The notes: a model not told the origin generated them from the sequence alone. A stretch of DNA of 64,000 nt from a virus (IMGVR_UViG_3300005528_000046:29323-93322), one strand, 5' to 3'; positions 1-8,934 are shown, counted from the stretch's first letter. Numbers and translations are program-made.

Positions 1-296
1 TCTGGATAAAAATCTGCACGTTCTAAAATATCTCGAGATATACTAAATTGAGCTGTTCTGGTATATGTATGACCGTAATCATCCATATTAGCAGTCTTGC
101 TTTCTTTAGTTATTAAACATGGAATTAAAATAGAATCATAATATGATTTAGTTTCAGATTCACCGTAAATATTAGAATTGGTTGATTCTACAATTAATTT
201 GAAAAATTCTATTTCAGTATCAACAATTGCATTTAATAATTCTGCGTTAATAGAAGCTAAAAATCTAGCATCTCGTTTTCCCCCAAATAGTGCCAT
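1..296 (-). CDS. gp14: neck protein gp14-like (partial, C-terminus beyond window)
   Basis: The first 98 codons of a gene that runs off the left edge. It starts MALFGGKRDARFLASINAELL and follows the gp13 homologue by 9 bases, the position gene 14 has in T4-like phages. In T4, gp14 and gp13 form the neck joining the filled head to the tail. The visible part contains SILIPCLITKES and ends in an SISRDIL segment. The assignment depends mostly on gene order and on resemblance to gp14 of marine T4-like phages, so it is moderate. Confidence 0.6.
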   Translation of the reverse strand, partial: MALFGGKRDARFLASINAELLNAIVDTEIEFFKLIVESTNSNIYGESETKSYYDSILIPCLITKESKTANMDDYGHTYTRTAQFSISRDILERADFYP

Positions 297-305
297 ATTT
301 TACTC

Positions 306-1550
306 CTATCCAACATAAATTTTTAACGGAACCTTGCCGAGAATTTCGGTCATTTGAGTTGCTTCAGAATTTTGACGTGTTAACATTTGTTCTTTTGTCA
401 ATTTTTCCAAAAATTCTCTTAACTGTGTTATTAATGCTTCTTTTTCTGTTTGTCCTTGTGATACTAGATCCGATCCATTAAGTGTTACTTCTGAATTAGG
501 AATTGGAATTGATGAATATTTACCACGTACATAACCTAACATTTCCTTTACAGTTGCAACACCGTATTTAAATATCCAGGAACGCCCCATATCATTAATT
601 GTACTGTATTTATGATTTGTATATGGTATATTAGATGCGTCACTTACAACCCCCGTTAAAAGTGCTGTATTGCCGAATAAAATAGCCTGTTTGCTTTTTT
701 CTTCTTCAAACAAATATTCAATCCATACTTTGCTATAAAATATTGATGATGCCGATGATCCTGTACCTGATGTTGGAATTGGCCAAAATTTAATATCATC
801 ACCATGTATTTCAAATGAGTAATGTGACTTACGAACCTGATCATTAAATTCAATAGCTTGCAATCTCATTAAATCTGCATGAATCGGCATCATCATGAAA
901 CTAATAGAAGGAGAAAATCCTCCAAAATTAAATGCGTCTAGAAGTTGTTGAGATCCTAATCCAGTACCAACAAATGGATCGAAATATCTTACAATCGCTG
1001 GTGGTGGTGTATGCATTACTCTGCGAATTTCTATAGAACTTGTATTAGATAATGAAATACCATCTTCAGCTAATGATGCAGATACTGCATTTCGAATGCT
1101 ATACGTTTGTTGTCCGGGTGTTACGTTAATTGCAGCTTTACGCCATCTTACATCACCTCCCGAATCAGCTTCAGTACCATATGCTTTAGATAGTTTAGTT
1201 ATATATCCTAAAGACTGTCCAATATTTGTGCCAGTAAATGATCCATTATTTGCAGTTAAATAACTAGAACCAGTTTGAACTCCTAATGTATTAATTAAAT
1301 TATTTACAATGTTAACTTGATTAATTTGATTAGAATATTCTAAAACTGCAGCTTCAAATGCCGTATAAAAATTTATATCTAAAAGTTCTACATCCATGAT
1401 AGGATATCCAACATGTTGTGCTGCAAACTTTGCAAATCGATCTGCATGTTGTTGAAACATTGGATCTGTATCAAAAAAACCAAAAGGAGTAGAACCTGTT
1501 GTAAATGATGAACTTCCTGGCCAAATTGGTTTATTTGCACTATAATCCAC
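306..1550 (-). CDS. gp13: neck protein gp13-like
   Basis: A 414-residue protein resembling head-completion neck protein gp13 of T4-like phages, which caps the portal after packaging. The C-terminal part (about 340-410) has the typical run: a conserved aromatic/Gly stretch (WIFKYGVATVKEMLGYVRGKY), then SEVTLNGSDLVSQG, then a helical tail ending in KVPL. The start is a GTG preceded by AAGGAAA, 19 bases after a late promoter-like ATATTTAT box that overlaps the phoH stop codon. Followed by the gp14-like gene. Confidence 0.75.
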   Translation of the reverse strand: MDYSANKPIWPGSSSFTTGSTPFGFFDTDPMFQQHADRFAKFAAQHVGYPIMDVELLDINFYTAFEAAVLEYSNQINQVNIVNNLINTLGVQTGSSYLTANNGSFTGTNIGQSLGYITKLSKAYGTEADSGGDVRWRKAAINVTPGQQTYSIRNAVSASLAEDGISLSNTSSIEIRRVMHTPPPAIVRYFDPFVGTGLGSQQLLDAFNFGGFSPSISFMMMPIHADLMRLQAIEFNDQVRKSHYSFEIHGDDIKFWPIPTSGTGSSASSIFYSKVWIEYLFEEEKSKQAILFGNTALLTGVVSDASNIPYTNHKYSTINDMGRSWIFKYGVATVKEMLGYVRGKYSSIPIPNSEVTLNGSDLVSQGQTEKEALITQLREFLEKLTKEQMLTRQNSEATQMTEILGKVPLKIYVG

Positions 1551-1568
1551 GATGATTTCCTTTTATAT

Positions 1569-1576
1569 ATAAATAT
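1569..1576 (-). promoter_or_regulatory. late promoter-like box
   Basis: ATATTTAT on the coding strand, 19 bases before gp13; overlaps the phoH stop. Confidence 0.55.
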
Positions 1577-2241
1577 CAATATTTTTCATTTAGAAGGTTT
1601 AAAATTTCTTCTAAAGCTTCATGTCTATGATTATCTGTTAAAATAATTTCATTAACCCATTTAGATGGTTTTAATTTAGGTACTTCGTGAACTGCTGAAT
1701 CATTACCGAATTTCAAATCAATTTGATATCTGTCTCCAGTTAATATCATTATACTATCTTTACCTAATCTGGATAAAACCATTTGTAATTGTTGTTTAGT
1801 TAAATTTTGAAATTCATCCACAATACAAATTGCATTATCAAATGTTCGTCCTCGAAAATGTGCTAATGACACTAATTCAATATTTTCTTCTCGTTCCATT
1901 TTATCTAGAAGTTCTGGTTTATTGTACACTTTACGCATATTGCTTCGAAGCGGAACTAACCATGGATCCATTTTTTCTGCTAATGAACCAGGTAAAAATC
2001 CGTTATCTTCATTAGACACTGTAGGACGAGTTATTATAATTTTATTTATTCTGCGTTTAAAAAACATATCCAATGCAATTTGAACTGCTAACAATGTTTT
2101 ACCAGAACCAGCTTTTCCTAATATAAAATTAAATGGAGTATGCAATATTAATTCTTTTGCTCGTTTTTGTTCTTCTGATAATGTTATTGAATATTTAATA
2201 TCAGTTTTTGGTGGAGTTTTCTCCTTGTTCGTTGTTGCCAT
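1576..2241 (-). CDS. phoH: PhoH-like P-loop ATPase
   Basis: A 221-residue PhoH family protein. Walker A is GKAGSGKT at residues 42-49 and Walker B is CIVDEFQN near 139-146; IITRPTVSNEDNGFLPG (about 69-85) is the family's characteristic segment. PhoH-like proteins are common in marine and T4-like phages, and their role there is unsettled; cellular relatives act as ATPases or helicases in RNA metabolism. It sits between the major capsid region and the neck genes. No late promoter box is visible in its own upstream gap, so it is probably read from upstream. Its TGA stop is part of the ATATTTAT box serving gp13. Confidence 0.9.
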   Translation of the reverse strand: MATTNKEKTPPKTDIKYSITLSEEQKRAKELILHTPFNFILGKAGSGKTLLAVQIALDMFFKRRINKIIITRPTVSNEDNGFLPGSLAEKMDPWLVPLRSNMRKVYNKPELLDKMEREENIELVSLAHFRGRTFDNAICIVDEFQNLTKQQLQMVLSRLGKDSIMILTGDRYQIDLKFGNDSAVHEVPKLKPSKWVNEIILTDNHRHEALEEILNLLNEKY

Positions 2242-2260
2242 AATAACCTTAAAATAACAA

Positions 2261-2536
2261 TTAAAATAATTTTGTAAGTGTTGATTCCCGAAGAGTCATG
2301 TCTTTAAGTGTTTCAATTTTACCTAAACACATTTTTCGAATTGCTTGAAATGTTTGACGTGCCGGATATGGTGTCATAACTTTAAGTGTGATTAATTCTT
2401 TATCAGGTCCTAAATCTTGTTCAATGTGAACCATTAGTACTAATCGAATTGCGCGAATTCTATCTAATACATCTACGAGGCGACCATCATAGCGAATAAT
2501 TGCTTGCATGGAATATTTGTTTCTAGGTACTGCCAT
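2261..2536 (-). CDS. small conserved-looking protein of unknown function
   Basis: A 91-residue basic protein starting MAVPRNKYSMQAIIR. A longer reading to 2590 would run through the promoter box and the terminator hairpin, so the ATG at 2536 is chosen; it lies 16 bases after an ATATTTAT box. The protein has two hydrophobic/basic blocks and no recognised domain. It lies between the major capsid gene and phoH, so a structural or head-assembly role is possible but unproven. Confidence 0.75.
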   Translation of the reverse strand: MAVPRNKYSMQAIIRYDGRLVDVLDRIRAIRLVLMVHIEQDLGPDKELITLKVMTPYPARQTFQAIRKMCLGKIETLKDMTLRESTLTKLF

Positions 2537-2551
2537 ATTAGTTCTTTTAAT

Positions 2552-2559
2552 ATAAATAT
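2552..2559 (-). promoter_or_regulatory. late promoter-like box
   Basis: ATATTTAT, 16 bases before the 91-residue gene; lies just after the U-run of the terminator following gp23. Confidence 0.55.
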
Positions 2560-2567
2560 CATACAGT

Positions 2568-2597
2568 AAAAAAGGGATGACCGAAGCCACCCCTCTT
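2568..2597 (-). terminator. terminator after gp23
   Basis: Minus strand GGGGTGGC, loop TTCG, GTCATCCC, then a U-run: an 8-bp stem (two G-U pairs) with a stable tetraloop. Confidence 0.85.
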
Positions 2598-2643
2598 TCT
2601 TAATCATTCTTTAATTCTTTAAGTCAATTTATTCAATTAACTA

Positions 2644-4308
2644 TTAAAGAGTGTTTAATCCGTGTACGTATACTTTACCGTAGAATTCTGGACGAACTAC
2701 TTTCTTCGCGTAACGTGTCATAACACCTTTACGTGGAGTAAAGTTAACTGGATCATATACAAGCGGAGTCATAATCAATGGAATATATGGAGAGAATACA
2801 GCACCTGTTTCAAGGAATTGCGAACCTCTGAAGCCCATTAAGATTACATTTTCTAACATGTATGGATTTTTATAAACCGTGTAGCGATTATTAATTGAAC
2901 CAATTTTTTGTACACCTGCTGCAAATTCCATCTTTGTTCCATCAGTATCAGCAGCAAATCCAGGAATTGATTCAAGGATAGTTGCAACCGCAGGAGATGT
3001 TACTAGGAAGTTAGCACCACCACGCAATGTTTTTTGGTGAATCTTATTTGATACTTTTTGCAGTTTAGTACCGAGAGTTTGGAACCAACCACCTTGTGTA
3101 TTGTAATATCCATCACCAACCGCGGTTGCAGCGCCAGCACCTGATTGTGTAAATCCAGATCCGTTCCAGAAATTATTATTTAATGCTGACCAATACTCAG
3201 TTGTCGGAGCTGCGGCAATCAACATATCGAGAATTTCGAGATCAATTTCCATTGATACATACTCAGAAAGCATTGAAGTCAATTCAGCTTCAGCATCAAT
3301 TGAGTGGTACGCATTAAGATCTTGAGCAAATTCAGGAGTCCATACTGCTTTCAACTTACGAGTCTTAGCAACGATTGGCTCTGATTGCATTTCAAGATTG
3401 ATTTCCGGAATATCAATATCTGTACCAACATTAATACCAGATTGACCGGATCCTTTGAAAGGATTTTTATCTTCAAAATCTCCTCTAGTAATGTCAGTAG
3501 GTTGAATACTATAATTGATCTTTGGATTTGCAGATGCACTAACTAATGTAGCTAATGAAGAAGATTGTGCAGTAGTTACGATAAACGATGCAGTATAGTT
3601 ACTATCAATTTTAGAAAATGCCTGTACAGGAATCAATTCAGTGTTTCCAGAACCTGATAATAATGTAAATGAACGAACTGCATATAAATCAGCATTAGTA
3701 GGAATAGGCATTGTAACTAAAGCGTATTGACTTGGCAAGAATGCACTATCAAAATTAAGAGATGCTGATGTAGCAGCTCCAATTGTAAATGATGCAAAAC
3801 CTACAGATCCAGTTACGTTATTAATTGAATAACCAAAACGACCTGCACCATAAAGACCGCCAGCTGCATCAGAACCGGTAGTAGTAACACCAAACATGGA
3901 ATCTAATGCATTAGGATTACCAAATGGATCACCTGTACGAAGATTATTATCATCATCAAATCCAGGCTGAGCTGTACCATACTTAAAATCTAGATAGAAG
4001 ATAAGTCCTGATGGCAAGTTCATTGGCTGAACTGAAACGAATTCTTTTGCAGCAAATTCAGCAAAAATTCTTCTTACCAAAGGAAGTGCAACACCTGCCC
4101 ATTCTTCTGATCCAGCCGTTGTCCCTGTAGAAGTTGCTTCTTTTACTAATTGACGTGCTTGGTTTTCAAGCAATTGGGCCATACCTGCTCTTTCGGTTTC
4201 ACCCTTAAGACCTTCCAATAGTCCGGTCTTTTCCCATTTTGCTGATAACGCTTTTGCTTGATTTCTTTGTACAAAATCGTTAGTTTGCAATAAATTTGAA
4301 ATACTCAT
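2644..4308 (-). CDS. gp23: major capsid protein gp23-like
   Basis: A 554-residue T4-type major head protein precursor. The N-terminal 57 residues look like the propeptide removed during maturation: QLVKE at 53-57 fits the hydrophobic-x-E cleavage rule of gp21 protease, giving a mature form starting ATSTGT. Further marks are the ALPLVRRIFAEFAAKEFVSVQP block near 73-94 and the C-terminal GKVYVHGLNTL. It lies downstream of the scaffold gene (27-base gap) and has an AAAAGGAAAA purine run before its ATG. A clear hairpin terminator follows the stop. Confidence 0.92.
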   Translation of the reverse strand: MSISNLLQTNDFVQRNQAKALSAKWEKTGLLEGLKGETERAGMAQLLENQARQLVKEATSTGTTAGSEEWAGVALPLVRRIFAEFAAKEFVSVQPMNLPSGLIFYLDFKYGTAQPGFDDDNNLRTGDPFGNPNALDSMFGVTTTGSDAAGGLYGAGRFGYSINNVTGSVGFASFTIGAATSASLNFDSAFLPSQYALVTMPIPTNADLYAVRSFTLLSGSGNTELIPVQAFSKIDSNYTASFIVTTAQSSSLATLVSASANPKINYSIQPTDITRGDFEDKNPFKGSGQSGINVGTDIDIPEINLEMQSEPIVAKTRKLKAVWTPEFAQDLNAYHSIDAEAELTSMLSEYVSMEIDLEILDMLIAAAPTTEYWSALNNNFWNGSGFTQSGAGAATAVGDGYYNTQGGWFQTLGTKLQKVSNKIHQKTLRGGANFLVTSPAVATILESIPGFAADTDGTKMEFAAGVQKIGSINNRYTVYKNPYMLENVILMGFRGSQFLETGAVFSPYIPLIMTPLVYDPVNFTPRKGVMTRYAKKVVRPEFYGKVYVHGLNTL

Positions 4309-4335
4309 TTTGTTTTTTCCTTTTCTTTTTTAATG

Positions 4336-5382
4336 TTATAGCAATCCTGCTAATTTTTTCCATCTGTTAGCTAACTCAAATCCTTCAGACAATACTTGAG
4401 TTGTTTCTTTTTTAGGAGCTGTGGTTGCAACTGGTTTAGATGCATACGACTCTTTAACTACTCTTTTCTTAGTTGCTGGACGTTTGAATGATTCAGCTAA
4501 CGTTGTAAATACTAATTTTACTTCTCTAGTGTTTCCTGCACGATCAAAGTTTTCAATTACTTTCATTTTTTGACCTTCATTCAACTCAAAATTGCGGAAC
4601 AATTTGTTTGTGTAAAGAAGTTTTGCATTAAGAAGATTAACTTCGTTGATGATGCTAGTAAGTTTTTTAACTGTTCGATAAGCTTCTTCAAGCTCTTCTT
4701 TCATTGTTTCAACTTCGCCATCAGTTCCTGCAGGTACTCCTACTTCTTCTTCAGCATCCATGTCATCTTCACGAAGAATAGCTTCAATAATTTCGTCGAT
4801 TGATTCATCTAACTCTTCATCTTCGCCTTCTTCTAATTCTTTGTCATCATCATGATGCATTCCCTCTGGCATTAGATCATCTTCTTCCTCTTCCATTTCT
4901 TCAGGCATTCCTGCTTCCAATTCGCGGATGATAGATTCTAATTCTAGATCTTCATCATCATGACCATAACCTTCATTGTACTCTGCATTCGCGTCTTCAT
5001 CTGAAATTGGAGCTTCTTCGCCTGGAAGTTCTTCACCTCCTAGATCTTCTTCATCTCCACCAGCCATTCCGACTTGAAAATCATAATCTTGACCGCCTAC
5101 TGTTGCTGACAATGAATCATCAGTCCAAGTAAAGTCTTCTTCTCCGCCTTCAGCTCCCATATCAGCTCCCATATCAGCATCAGCATCAACACCCATAGTG
5201 TCAGCTGCAGCATCTATTTCTTCTTCTTCGCCTTCGATTTCATTTGTTAGTTTTGTAGCTAACATTCTTTCTAGACGAGGAGCAAAAGCTTCTTGCAGAG
5301 CAATTTTTGCGTTTGCTAATGCAGTTTCTTTAACAGCATTTGCGTCGGCGATTGCTTGTTTTAGCAAATCTGATTTTGCCAT
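4336..5382 (-). CDS. gp22: prohead core scaffold protein gp22-like
   Basis: A 348-residue, extremely acidic protein: long Glu/Asp runs fill residues about 50-200, with helical N- and C-terminal parts. This composition, size and position directly before the major capsid gene match the internal scaffold (gp22) of T4-like proheads, which is digested by gp21 at maturation. The C-terminus FELANRWKKLAGLL is amphipathic. The start is preceded by AGGGGAAAA and by a leader of about 130 bases with two hairpins. It should form one transcript with the capsid gene. Confidence 0.75.
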   Translation of the reverse strand: MAKSDLLKQAIADANAVKETALANAKIALQEAFAPRLERMLATKLTNEIEGEEEEIDAAADTMGVDADADMGADMGAEGGEEDFTWTDDSLSATVGGQDYDFQVGMAGGDEEDLGGEELPGEEAPISDEDANAEYNEGYGHDDEDLELESIIRELEAGMPEEMEEEEDDLMPEGMHHDDDKELEEGEDEELDESIDEIIEAILREDDMDAEEEVGVPAGTDGEVETMKEELEEAYRTVKKLTSIINEVNLLNAKLLYTNKLFRNFELNEGQKMKVIENFDRAGNTREVKLVFTTLAESFKRPATKKRVVKESYASKPVATTAPKKETTQVLSEGFELANRWKKLAGLL

Positions 5383-5416
5383 AATTGTTTTCCCCTAAAT
5401 TTTTTTTTTTGGAAAT

Positions 5417-5483
5417 AAGATTATTCGAAATCTTAATAGAATATTTTATTTGGTATAGACGCTATATAAAGATTGAATAGCGT
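5417..5483 (-). promoter_or_regulatory. structured leader of the scaffold-capsid unit
   Basis: Two hairpins in the 184-base gap: ACGCTAT...ATAGCGT (5459-5483) and AAGATT...AATCTT (5417-5434). They lie between the bS21 terminator and the scaffold gene. They may stabilise the abundant scaffold-capsid mRNA; a promoter box like the others is not clear here. Confidence 0.45.
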
Positions 5484-5517
5484 ATTCTTTAATATATATG
5501 ACACAGTTTGAAAAAAC

Positions 5518-5555
5518 AGTAAAAAAGCCCTAACTTTTTACAGAAAGGGCTTTAA
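5518..5555 (-). terminator. terminator after bS21 gene
   Basis: Minus strand AAAGCCCT, 14-base loop, AGGGCTTT, then T-run. Confidence 0.85.
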
Positions 5556-5566
5556 TTAATTTTTTT

Positions 5567-5812
5567 TTATTTAGAATGCATATCTCGTATGTATTGTAAA
5601 TAAGAAGCTTTAGAATGTTCTTGCCGTTTAACTACGCTAGGCTTGATGTATTCTTTGTGTGCTTTAATTGTTTCTAATACACCTGATTGCTTTACTTTGC
5701 GTTTCCATGTTTTAAGTGCAGCTGCTAAATCTTCTCTACTACTTCCTGGTACATGTACTGCTAATGAATTGCCAGGAACAATCATTTGATGTTGTTTTTG
5801 TTTTTTACTCAT
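5567..5812 (-). CDS. rpsU: phage-encoded ribosomal protein bS21 homologue
   Basis: An 81-residue basic protein. Residues 28-76 match the bS21 pattern: a helix with ALKTWKRKVKQSGVL, then IKPSVVKRQ, then KASYLQYIRD. The KPSV-K-R and KA-Y-Q-R spacing is the form I associate with Bacteroidota bS21. bS21 binds the 30S platform near the 3' end of 16S rRNA. In Flavobacterium it helps to sequester the anti-Shine-Dalgarno sequence. The gene sits in the head-assembly cluster and is followed by a strong terminator. The first 20 residues are an unmatched extension. Confidence 0.85.
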   Translation of the reverse strand: MSKKQKQHQMIVPGNSLAVHVPGSSREDLAAALKTWKRKVKQSGVLETIKAHKEYIKPSVVKRQEHSKASYLQYIRDMHSK

Positions 5813-5821
5813 ATATTGTGT

Positions 5822-6328
5822 TTAAATATTTTCTGGAGCTTGTGGTGTTGTACGTTGTGGCATTTTTTTCTCACCACGTACATTGAATCGAAAATGTTTG
5901 ATTTCTGGTTTTTGTGCAATGTATCCTTGTATGCGTTGCGATTCTCTTGCAGGATCTTGCCCTAATCTAAAATAAAAATAACCAACTTTACCGGTAGGAG
6001 ATATAGTATGTTTAACTACGGTAAATCCTTTACGCTCAGCCCATTCACGTATTTCTTGTGCTACAGCTTTTGCCTCTGCAGGATCTCTAAGTACATATTC
6101 AACACCACCTCGATAATCGGTTATGTTATTAACTAATTGAGCTTCATCTATTTCTTCAGAAGTCATGCCTTTCATTAAAGCTTGAGTCTTTTGTAGTTCT
6201 TTGTTATAGTTTGCTAAATTTACCGTATCTTTTGGATCTAATCCAGGAACTACCGGATGTTTAGATGTTGGAGTTGATTGTTCCGTTAAACCAAAAAAGT
6301 CTCGATATAATTTTTTAAGTTTATTCAT
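5822..6328 (-). CDS. unknown head-region protein with possible gp21-cleavable leader
   Basis: A 168-residue protein; the ATG at 6328 is chosen over an upstream in-frame start because AAGGTATAAA precedes it and the N-terminus then reads MNKLKKLYRDFFGLTEQ. GLTE near residue 16 resembles a gp21 protease site. The middle has a Glu-rich helix (DEAQLV, AEAKAVAQEIREWAERKG) followed by beta-like strands (GKVGYFYFRLG). No known family recognised. Its place between the protease and bS21 genes suggests a head core protein. Confidence 0.7.
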   Translation of the reverse strand: MNKLKKLYRDFFGLTEQSTPTSKHPVVPGLDPKDTVNLANYNKELQKTQALMKGMTSEEIDEAQLVNNITDYRGGVEYVLRDPAEAKAVAQEIREWAERKGFTVVKHTISPTGKVGYFYFRLGQDPARESQRIQGYIAQKPEIKHFRFNVRGEKKMPQRTTPQAPENI

Positions 6329-6368
6329 TTTATACCTTAATATAAGTAAATTATGTATTCTATCCAAA

Positions 6369-6746
6369 TTAATTTACATCAAAATATTTATTAAGTCCTT
6401 GACCGATACTTTCATATGCCAATGCCATTCTGTGTTGTGCTTCATTCACTTCGCGAGCTGCATTTTCAAAATCTCTATAATCTTCACTTACTCGTTTAAA
6501 ATATTTTTTATGTGCTTGATTAGATGCCCAATCATCACTTTCAGTCATTATTCTTTCTGCACGTTCTACAATACGTTTAACGCGTTCAACAATTTCTTCC
6601 AAGTCACCTTTACCATAAACTGATTCTCCCATAGCAGAAAAATTGGCAACTTCTTGTACGAATTGTTGTTTTTCTTCTCTAGACATTGGTTGTGGTTTGT
6701 CTTCTAATATTGTTTCCAATATAAACTTTAAATTTGGCGTTTTCAT
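6369..6746 (-). CDS. small helical prohead core-type protein
   Basis: A 125-residue, mainly helical protein starting MKTPNLKFILETILED. The ATG at 6746 directly follows the protease stop (TAATATG) and has AGGATA as a ribosome site; the longer reading would overlap the protease gene. FILE and TILE near the N-terminus fit the hydrophobic-x-E leader rule for packaged T4 proteins. A long charged helix (about residues 45-110) follows. It may be a core or internal protein; function unknown. Confidence 0.7.
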   Translation of the reverse strand: MKTPNLKFILETILEDKPQPMSREEKQQFVQEVANFSAMGESVYGKGDLEEIVERVKRIVERAERIMTESDDWASNQAHKKYFKRVSEDYRDFENAAREVNEAQHRMALAYESIGQGLNKYFDVN

Positions 6747-6747
6747 A

Positions 6748-7374
6748 TTATATCCTACATTTTCCATCTTCACAGAGTATAGATGTAATTGCATCATGTA
6801 CTCTTGCGTATTTATTTGTCGTTGTTTTATTTACTGATTCATTCATTCGTGTTGGTCGCATAAAAGCTCCATGTGTCGATGGATTTGATACAAAGTCCCA
6901 ACAAATTAATTCAAAATCTTCTTGTACTTCTACAGTGCCTTCATTACGTAGTTCTTTTACAGATCCCAAACCACGTGATGATATTCCCAAAGTAATTCCT
7001 GCACGAAATAATTCTTTAAGGATTTTTCCCGAAGGTGTATCTAATACTTGAACCGTTCCAAGTAAATCATCACCATTCCACCATATTTTTAAAACGTTAT
7101 GTGATACATTGTTCAAGTTAACTACAGATGATTCTGGATGATCTAACTCGCCTAATGCTCTATGCTGATCAATATATTCACGCTGATAACGTTGACATTC
7201 TCTTTGCAATATATGTTTAGGATATACTCGTCCGTTTTGGTTTTTAGCTCCTGCTCTTTGTAAAACTCCTTGCACTACAAAACCACCCGGTATTCCATAT
7301 GCAGAACCATTTGATTCCGTTAAAGAACCAACAGGTCGAAATGGCATATATTCTACTATAAGTTGTTTTGACAT
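6748..7374 (-). CDS. gp21: prohead core protease gp21-like
   Basis: A 208-residue serine protease of the prohead protease family. The probable catalytic His is in LGELDHP (H79) and the Ser in GISSRGLG (132-133); the GVLQRAGAKNQNGRVYP block (36-52) and the C-terminal FVSNPSTHGAFM segment are typical of T4-like gp21. In T4 it cleaves scaffold, capsid and internal proteins after hydrophobic-x-E. Located between portal-side genes and the scaffold/capsid genes as in T4. It starts with an ATG after GGGGAATAAT. Confidence 0.9.
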   Translation of the reverse strand: MSKQLIVEYMPFRPVGSLTESNGSAYGIPGGFVVQGVLQRAGAKNQNGRVYPKHILQRECQRYQREYIDQHRALGELDHPESSVVNLNNVSHNVLKIWWNGDDLLGTVQVLDTPSGKILKELFRAGITLGISSRGLGSVKELRNEGTVEVQEDFELICWDFVSNPSTHGAFMRPTRMNESVNKTTTNKYARVHDAITSILCEDGKCRI

Positions 7375-7375
7375 A

Positions 7376-8086
7376 TTATTCCCCTAATGATCTTACTCGT
7401 TCTGATATTTTGATTAATTTTTCTGAAATTTTTTGTAGTGCCTTTGTGGTGCTAGGTCCATATGCTGAGCTAGTTACTCCTGCTTCAGTTTTTAATCTGG
7501 TATTGTAATTTACCATAGTTTCAATTTCATGAAGTTTTTTAGCAATTTCTTGAATAGTCTTTTTAACTTTTTGTTCTGGGGATGTATCTTTATCACCCGT
7601 TACAAAATCACGATATCCCTCAATTAATTGTTCATATTTACGTTCTAGAACTTCTTCTACTTTTAATGTATGTGGGTTTCCCACTTTCAATGTTTTATGT
7701 TTTTTAGTAGCGGTACCATGTCCTTTAGTATTATCTACAGAAGGATATTTATATTCATCATGTTGCCAATCTGATTCATTCATTGAAAATGGAAATTTTG
7801 CCATATATTCTTCTTCTTCTGATTCTGGTCTTTGGTGATGATAATCATCCTTTAAAGAATAATTTGGAGGAGTATTAACTGATTCTTCTACACCAGATGC
7901 ATATCCTACTCGTTTTACTTTTTTACGAAAAGCATTCGGTGTATTATATCCGGCAATAGCACCAGTAACATTTTGTTCATCAATTTCTTCATCACATTTG
8001 CATTGATCTTTTGGTTGACCACAATCATCGCAATGATTTTCTAATTCAACAAATTTATCTTCTATTTCACGCAAAAATGATTTCAT
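7376..8086 (-). CDS. head-region protein with N-terminal Cys cluster
   Basis: A 236-residue protein starting MKSFLREIEDKF. Residues about 19-30 carry CDDCGQPKDQCKC, a likely zinc-binding cluster. A GAIAGYNTPNAF motif follows near 43-54, a type of segment seen in head proteins of marine T4-like phages. The C-terminal half is helical with a coiled-coil-like stretch. Its start overlaps the stop of the next upstream gene. Probably a prohead core or vertex-associated protein; exact role unknown. Confidence 0.65.
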   Translation of the reverse strand: MKSFLREIEDKFVELENHCDDCGQPKDQCKCDEEIDEQNVTGAIAGYNTPNAFRKKVKRVGYASGVEESVNTPPNYSLKDDYHHQRPESEEEEYMAKFPFSMNESDWQHDEYKYPSVDNTKGHGTATKKHKTLKVGNPHTLKVEEVLERKYEQLIEGYRDFVTGDKDTSPEQKVKKTIQEIAKKLHEIETMVNYNTRLKTEAGVTSSAYGPSTTKALQKISEKLIKISERVRSLGE

Positions 8087-8934
8087 TATTTAACTTCTTT
8101 CAATTCACGAATTAAATCATAATATCTTAGCAACGATAAAACGTGTGATTCTTTTATCGTTTTTAAATTTTCAACATTGCACAACATTTCAGAAAGTTTT
8201 TGTACTTTTATCTTAATAACTTTGTCATCTACCGGTTTTGCAAGTTCTGCAAGTTCGCGTTTAATATTTGGTATTATGGTATGTACATACTCTCGCAATG
8301 TTGCTGTGTCATTAACGTGTGTAATGTATTTATTTAATAGTTGTTTTTGTGATTCATCTAATCCAGAATATTTTTCATTAAATTTATCAACAAGTAGTTT
8401 ATACGTTAACAAACGCATTTCTTTTGGTTGTGATTCAAATTTTTCTAGAACAGCATCTTTTGTAGGTTTAACACGTTCAACTATAAGTGAGTTTTCAATA
8501 ATAGCACGTTTGCATTCTAACAATTGTTTTGGATTATCTGTTTCTTCATGTTCAAAAATCATGTTGATAGAAGCCAATACTTTGTAATTGCTAATATGCA
8601 TTTTTGACATGTTTGCAAATATAAATCGATCTGATATTTCTTTAACTAAGTTATATCTTTGTCTTTTTAAAACAGATTGATTTAGTTTTGCATGTGCTGC
8701 TTTAACCGTACGTATGTAATCTAATGCCTGAGCTTCACTTCGAAATTGTTCTTTAAGTAGTGCATTGTATAGTTGCAATTCCTTTGACAATTCAGTATTA
8801 CGTCCGAAATATTTTTTAATAATATCAATTGTTACTGATTTATTAGATGATAATGTTTCCGAAGTTAATTTTCTAACCAACATTTCAAATAAAATACCAG
8901 TGTTTTTATATTTTGAATGTTTTAATTTCTTCAT
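8086..8934 (-). CDS. helical protein between portal and protease genes, unknown
   Basis: A 282-residue, Lys/Glu-rich, almost entirely helical protein starting MKKLKHSKYKNTGILFEMLVRKL. No catalytic motif is visible. Proteins with a YKNTGILFEMLVRQ-like start are found beside the portal gene in T4-like phages of marine bacteria, so a head-assembly role is likely. An ATATTTAT box lies 27 bases upstream of the ATG, with AAGGCGCCG between them. Confidence 0.7.
   Translation of the reverse strand: MKKLKHSKYKNTGILFEMLVRKLTSETLSSNKSVTIDIIKKYFGRNTELSKELQLYNALLKEQFRSEAQALDYIRTVKAAHAKLNQSVLKRQRYNLVKEISDRFIFANMSKMHISNYKVLASINMIFEHEETDNPKQLLECKRAIIENSLIVERVKPTKDAVLEKFESQPKEMRLLTYKLLVDKFNEKYSGLDESQKQLLNKYITHVNDTATLREYVHTIIPNIKRELAELAKPVDDKVIKIKVQKLSEMLCNVENLKTIKESHVLSLLRYYDLIRELKEVK

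Noticed and set aside
6734-7051. 105-codon ORF on the plus strand
   Set aside because: It is the complement of the protease gene; it has no ribosome site or promoter and its sequence is unprotein-like.
8177-8587. 136-codon plus-strand ORF
   Set aside because: Antisense shadow of the 282-residue gene, Ser/Cys-rich as expected for a complement of Lys/Glu-rich coding.
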